Assembly: GCA_013388635.1 (NCBI GenBank)
Contig: JACAEX010000001.1
Span: 55,702-119,701, forward strand
Direction of reading: 5' to 3'
Length of the DNA: 64,000 nucleotides
Source: Syntrophaceae bacterium
GTDB lineage: Bacteria; Desulfobacterota; BSN033; UBA1163
Of the stretch, positions 61,099-64,000 are shown one piece after another. The notes under the pieces are model-generated. The model was not told the DNA's origin, did not search any database, and was given only the letters and a program-made list of their open reading frames with translations. Made by a program: the position numbers and the translations under genes. Within the stretch, counting starts at the first letter, position 1. Every line of letters begins with the position of its first letter.

Positions 61099-61701
61099 AT
61101 GCTTAATATTACCGTGGGCGATGTGAAACAATACTTTTACTGTCCGAGGATTGTTTACTTCAATTATCTTATGTCTGATTTCAGGCCTGTGACCTATAAG
61201 ATGGAAGAGGGGAAATTGAGAGAGAGTGAAGAGGAGAGGCTTGAGAAGAGAAGAACTCTTTCCCGGTTCGGGTTTCCTTCACCAGACAAAGCTGAGCACA
61301 AGATCTCCAAGGTTTTTCATTTAAAGCTCTCTTCAACCTCTCTTGGACTATCTGGACTCCTTGACATGGCTTTGATCAAGGATGACGAGGTAATTCCGGT
61401 TGATTTTAAGGATGGTTCGTTCTCAAAAGGAGAGATTGTTTCCCTTCATCATAAGTACCAATTAATGGGATATGGTCTTCTGCTTGAAGAGACTTATAAG
61501 AGAAAGTCAATCAAAGGTTTCATCCATAGCCTTGAAGATGGAAAGACGAAATCAGTGTATTTTAGTGAAGGGGCCAAAATGTTTCTTAAAGGGAAATTGA
61601 GAAAGATTCGCGAGATGATACTTGATGAGGAATTTCCTGATGAGACCCGCTATAGGGGGAGATGCCGGGAATGTGAGTTTAGCCCCATCTGCAAGGGATA
61701 A
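61099..61701 (+). CDS. cas4: CRISPR adaptation exonuclease Cas4
   Basis: This 200-residue RecB-type nuclease has four cysteines for an iron-sulfur cluster: C15 in YFYCPRIVYF, and C189, C192 and C198 in GRCRECEFSPIC. Nuclease motifs are LSGLLDMAL and VIPVDFKDGSFSKGE (D-x-K type), then HHKYQLMGYGLLLEE. Cas4 trims prespacers and selects the PAM end. It is 2 bp from csa1. Confidence 0.9.
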   Translation: MLNITVGDVKQYFYCPRIVYFNYLMSDFRPVTYKMEEGKLRESEEERLEKRRTLSRFGFPSPDKAEHKISKVFHLKLSSTSLGLSGLLDMALIKDDEVIPVDFKDGSFSKGEIVSLHHKYQLMGYGLLLEETYKRKSIKGFIHSLEDGKTKSVYFSEGAKMFLKGKLRKIREMILDEEFPDETRYRGRCRECEFSPICKG

Positions 61702-61703
61702 AA

Positions 61704-62645
61704 ATGTATTTTTTGAGCCCTGAAGAACATAAGTACGTAACCTACAAACTCCTGATGGATGCAAGGCGAGATGAAGTCCATCCTGAGCTGAGGGGGTGGA
61801 ATTGGGCACATCCCCCATTGGTTACCATTTATAGATCAAGGCTTGGGATTTCAGACATCGCAAGCCTGTATTGCCCTTCGGGTAGGGATGTTTATCTTAA
61901 AAAAGTAGGAAGGGTGGGTTTCAAGGCAAATGAAGCCATGGTTGAAGGTCTTCTACTTCATCGAATCATCTCAGAAATCTTTACCAGGGCCAAAGCCATC
62001 GTTTACGAAAATTTTTCTTTAACAAGTAATGACTTTGTTCAGCAAATTAGAGATATCAACATTGAAAAAGAATCATCATCGTGGGGATTTGATCTTAAAG
62101 AGAATGGGAAATCCAGACCACCCTTGAGCCCTGCCATGATCGCCAAGGGAAAGATGCTGTGGGAATTTGAGAGGACGAGAATTGCCTATCGCATTGATGA
62201 TATTCGGTCGCGATATCCTTATTGCCAGGCGGATTCTTTTGTCTTCTTAGTTTTACCTGTGGTAGTGGAGCAGAGACTGGATGGGACATTCCTTGGTCTA
62301 TCTCAGAATCTGGCAGTGGATGGATATATTTTTTCGTTAGGGATGGTTGTGGATCTGAAATTCGATCCGATCGAACGTGAATTTCACAAACTTGCCACAA
62401 CAGGCTATGCGATGGTTATGGAATCCCTGTATGAGTTTCCAGTTGACATTGGATGTATTGTCTATGTGAAGTTTAAGGATAATCAAATAAGGTTAAAAAG
62501 GGAATTTCATCATATCAGTGATGAACTGAGACAATGGTTTATTGAGGAGAGAGATAAGAAGATGCGTATGATGGAAGATGAAATCGATCCTGGCAAACCG
62601 GCAGAATGTTATGATATTTGCCCATATCTTGAAACCTGCTCCTAA
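61704..62645 (+). CDS. csa1: Cas4-related Csa1 (type I-A marker)
   Basis: This 313-residue protein of the Csa1/AF1879 family is a distant Cas4 relative. It has an early Cys (C57 in SLYCPSGRDVYLKK) and a C-terminal cluster, C302, C306 and C312 (AECYDICPYLETC). Nuclease residues are in AVDGYIFSLGMVVDLKFDPIERE and KLATTGYAMVMES. Csa1 is typical of type I-A adaptation modules and is the strongest marker for this subtype here. Its role is thought to be in prespacer processing. Confidence 0.82.
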   Translation: MYFLSPEEHKYVTYKLLMDARRDEVHPELRGWNWAHPPLVTIYRSRLGISDIASLYCPSGRDVYLKKVGRVGFKANEAMVEGLLLHRIISEIFTRAKAIVYENFSLTSNDFVQQIRDINIEKESSSWGFDLKENGKSRPPLSPAMIAKGKMLWEFERTRIAYRIDDIRSRYPYCQADSFVFLVLPVVVEQRLDGTFLGLSQNLAVDGYIFSLGMVVDLKFDPIEREFHKLATTGYAMVMESLYEFPVDIGCIVYVKFKDNQIRLKREFHHISDELRQWFIEERDKKMRMMEDEIDPGKPAECYDICPYLETCS

Positions 62646-62657
62646 AGAGCAAAGACC

Positions 62658-63683
62658 ATGAGTGATAAAAGACAATTGATTCTGGATAAATACGGTCTCT
62701 TCCTGAGCAAGCACAGTGAACGGCTGAGGGTAAAGGTGGAAGGGAAGATCGTTGAGGAAGTGCCATTAATTCAACTTGAATCTGTCCTCATTACGTCAAG
62801 GGGCGTGGCCATTTCGAGTGATGTTATAGAGATATGTTCTGAAAGGGGAATCGATATTTTCTTCATATCGGGCACGGGAGATGTTTATGGCCGGCTCGGA
62901 AGTCCTACTCTCGTCGGGACGGTGAAGACCAGAAGAGAACAACTCATGGCTTTAGGAGATAAAAGAGGGTTAGATCTCGGGAAGGCCTTTGCCGCGGGGA
63001 AGATCGGTAACCAGAGGAATCTTCTTAGATATTTTGCCAGATATCGGAAGACGGCAGACAGAGATGTTTATGCCGTGATGGATGCGGTATGCGGGAAACT
63101 TGAAGATCATGAAAAAGATCTCTTTGCGATAGAGGGGGAGAATATTGATGAAGTGCGGGAGTCCATATTAAGCGTAGAGGGGCGTTCTTCGGCGCTCTAC
63201 TGGGAGGCTATAAAGGAGATGCTAAGAGATGATATTGGTTGGAGTGGAAGGGAGGGGCGTGGTGCAAAAGACCCGATTAACTCCGCTCTTAATTACGGGT
63301 ATGGAATCCTTTATGGTCAGGTTGAGAAGAGTATAGTTTTTGCGGGTCTCGATCCGTATGCCGGGTTTATCCATACGGATCGGGCCGGAAAACCAAGCCT
63401 TGTCCTCGATCTGATTGAGGAGTTCAGACAACAGGTCGTTGACCGAGCGATCTTCGCATTGGTGGGGAAAGGAAGGGATATTGCCATTAATGAGGAAGGA
63501 ATGCTGGATGATAAGTCGAGGAAAATGATTGCTCAAAAAGTATTCGAGAGGCTCGATGGAGATGAGAGGTATGAAGGGATGAAGCAGAAGGTGAAGACCA
63601 TCCTGGTAAAACAGGCACAAGCAGTTGCGAGTTTTCTAAGAGGAGATAGGTCTGTCTACAAGCCTTTTGTTGGGAGCTGGTAG
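62658..63683 (+). CDS. cas1: CRISPR integrase Cas1
   Basis: This 341-residue integrase has its metal site at E174 (LSVEGRSSALYW), H239 (AGFIHTDRAGKPSLVLDLI) and D251 with E254 nearby. The N-terminal beta domain starts KRQLILDKYGLFLSKHSERL. It inserts spacers at the leader side of the array that starts 120 bp downstream. The gene is complete. Confidence 0.95.
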   Translation: MSDKRQLILDKYGLFLSKHSERLRVKVEGKIVEEVPLIQLESVLITSRGVAISSDVIEICSERGIDIFFISGTGDVYGRLGSPTLVGTVKTRREQLMALGDKRGLDLGKAFAAGKIGNQRNLLRYFARYRKTADRDVYAVMDAVCGKLEDHEKDLFAIEGENIDEVRESILSVEGRSSALYWEAIKEMLRDDIGWSGREGRGAKDPINSALNYGYGILYGQVEKSIVFAGLDPYAGFIHTDRAGKPSLVLDLIEEFRQQVVDRAIFALVGKGRDIAINEEGMLDDKSRKMIAQKVFERLDGDERYEGMKQKVKTILVKQAQAVASFLRGDRSVYKPFVGSW

Positions 63684-63804
63684 CTGATAGTGGAGAGGCG
63701 GGTTTTGGAAAATGGACAGGGTTTTTAGTCAGAAAAGTGATTTTCGAAAAATTCACCCTCACTAAGACCCAAAATCCCTTCTTTTTTAGTAGCTTTGGGC
63801 TAGG
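63684..63804 (+). promoter_or_regulatory. CRISPR leader
   Basis: The 121-bp non-coding AT-rich stretch between cas1 and the first repeat has the position and orientation of a leader. It ends TTTTTTAGTAGCTTTGGGCTAG before the repeat begins. No strong promoter hexamers were found, and transcription may start farther upstream. Confidence 0.6.
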
Positions 63805-64000
63805 GTTGCAGCAGAACTCCCTATGAAGAGGGAACTGAAAGGACCGTAAAAGAATCGATGACCACCGAGGAGCAGCTAAAGTTGCAGCAGAACTCCCTAT
63901 GAAGAGGGAACTGAAAGCCAATCATCACGGGATACTCCCCTGCTTGATAAGTTGGTTGCAGCAGAACTCCCTATGAAGAGGGAACTGAAAGGATGAAGAA
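63805..64000 (+). CRISPR. CRISPR array, first three repeats (continues past the window)
   Basis: Three identical 37-nt repeats lie at 63805-63841, 63881-63917 and 63955-63991. Each starts GTTGCAGCAGAACTCCC and ends GAGGGAACTGAAAG. Spacers are 39 nt (63842-63880) and 37 nt (63918-63954), with a third cut by the window end. The repeat has a small stem TCCCT / AGGGA around ATGAAG. The predicted 8-nt crRNA handle is ACTGAAAG, close to the common AUUGAAA(C/G) type, so transcription is on the plus strand, away from cas1. The single array visible may feed both effectors. Confidence 0.97.

Overview
The window looks like a piece of a Gram-negative, deltaproteobacterial (Desulfobacterota-type) genome of moderate GC. 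This is inferred from gene content, not from a marker phylogeny. The pointers are LptF/LptG lipopolysaccharide export permeases, lipoprotein signal peptides, two Pst phosphate transporters, a CcdA-type redox membrane protein, and dispersed palindromic and AT-rich intergenic repeats.

Region 1 (1-18.2 kb) is mostly housekeeping. It holds a SAM hydroxide adenosyltransferase, an aminotransferase, a cluster of secreted or lipid-anchored TPR proteins (one interrupted by an in-frame TGA), an endonuclease V with an altered catalytic residue, a PBP-activator-like protein, hpt, LptF/LptG, an initiator tRNA with its own promoter and terminator, a PilZ protein, an ADP-ribosylglycohydrolase, Nnr, an alcohol dehydrogenase and a small GGQ release-factor-like protein.

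Region 2 (18.2-42.6 kb) is dominated by phosphate acquisition and signalling. Two consecutive minus-strand pst modules lie upstream of phoU. The first starts behind a PHO box of three GTAA half sites spaced exactly 11 bp. Two of the three PstB ATPases have degenerate motifs. A PhoR/PhoB pair lies at 37.8-39.9 kb. Between them are a GH1 glycosidase, a PHP phosphoesterase with a ceramide-glucosyltransferase-like GT, a CocE/NonD hydrolase, several gene remnants, and an unusual PHP-receiver-histidine kinase fusion.

Region 3 (42.7 kb to the end) is a large composite CRISPR-Cas locus, all on the plus strand: a decayed AbiEii-type toxin-antitoxin remnant, cas6, a WYL regulator, a cas3 helicase with a C-terminal HD domain, a sigma-70-like gene, a complete GC-rich type III RAMP module (Cmr1-like, RAMP, Csx11-type Cas10 without GGDD, Cmr4, Cmr5, RAMP), then type I-A-like effector genes (cas8a, cas11, cas7, cas5), an AbiEii-type toxin-antitoxin pair, cas2, cas4, csa1, cas1, and the start of an array with 37-nt repeats. 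Composition switches sharply at both ends of the type III module. It therefore looks inserted into an older type I-A operon and probably shares its single Cas6, adaptation genes and array.

The most distinctive point is the sigma factor homologue inside the cas locus. It sits between the DNA-degrading helicase and the type III effector and is preceded by a perfect tandem 13-bp repeat. It suggests a CRISPR-linked transcriptional response, but no anti-sigma factor, protease or CARF effector is visible in the window.
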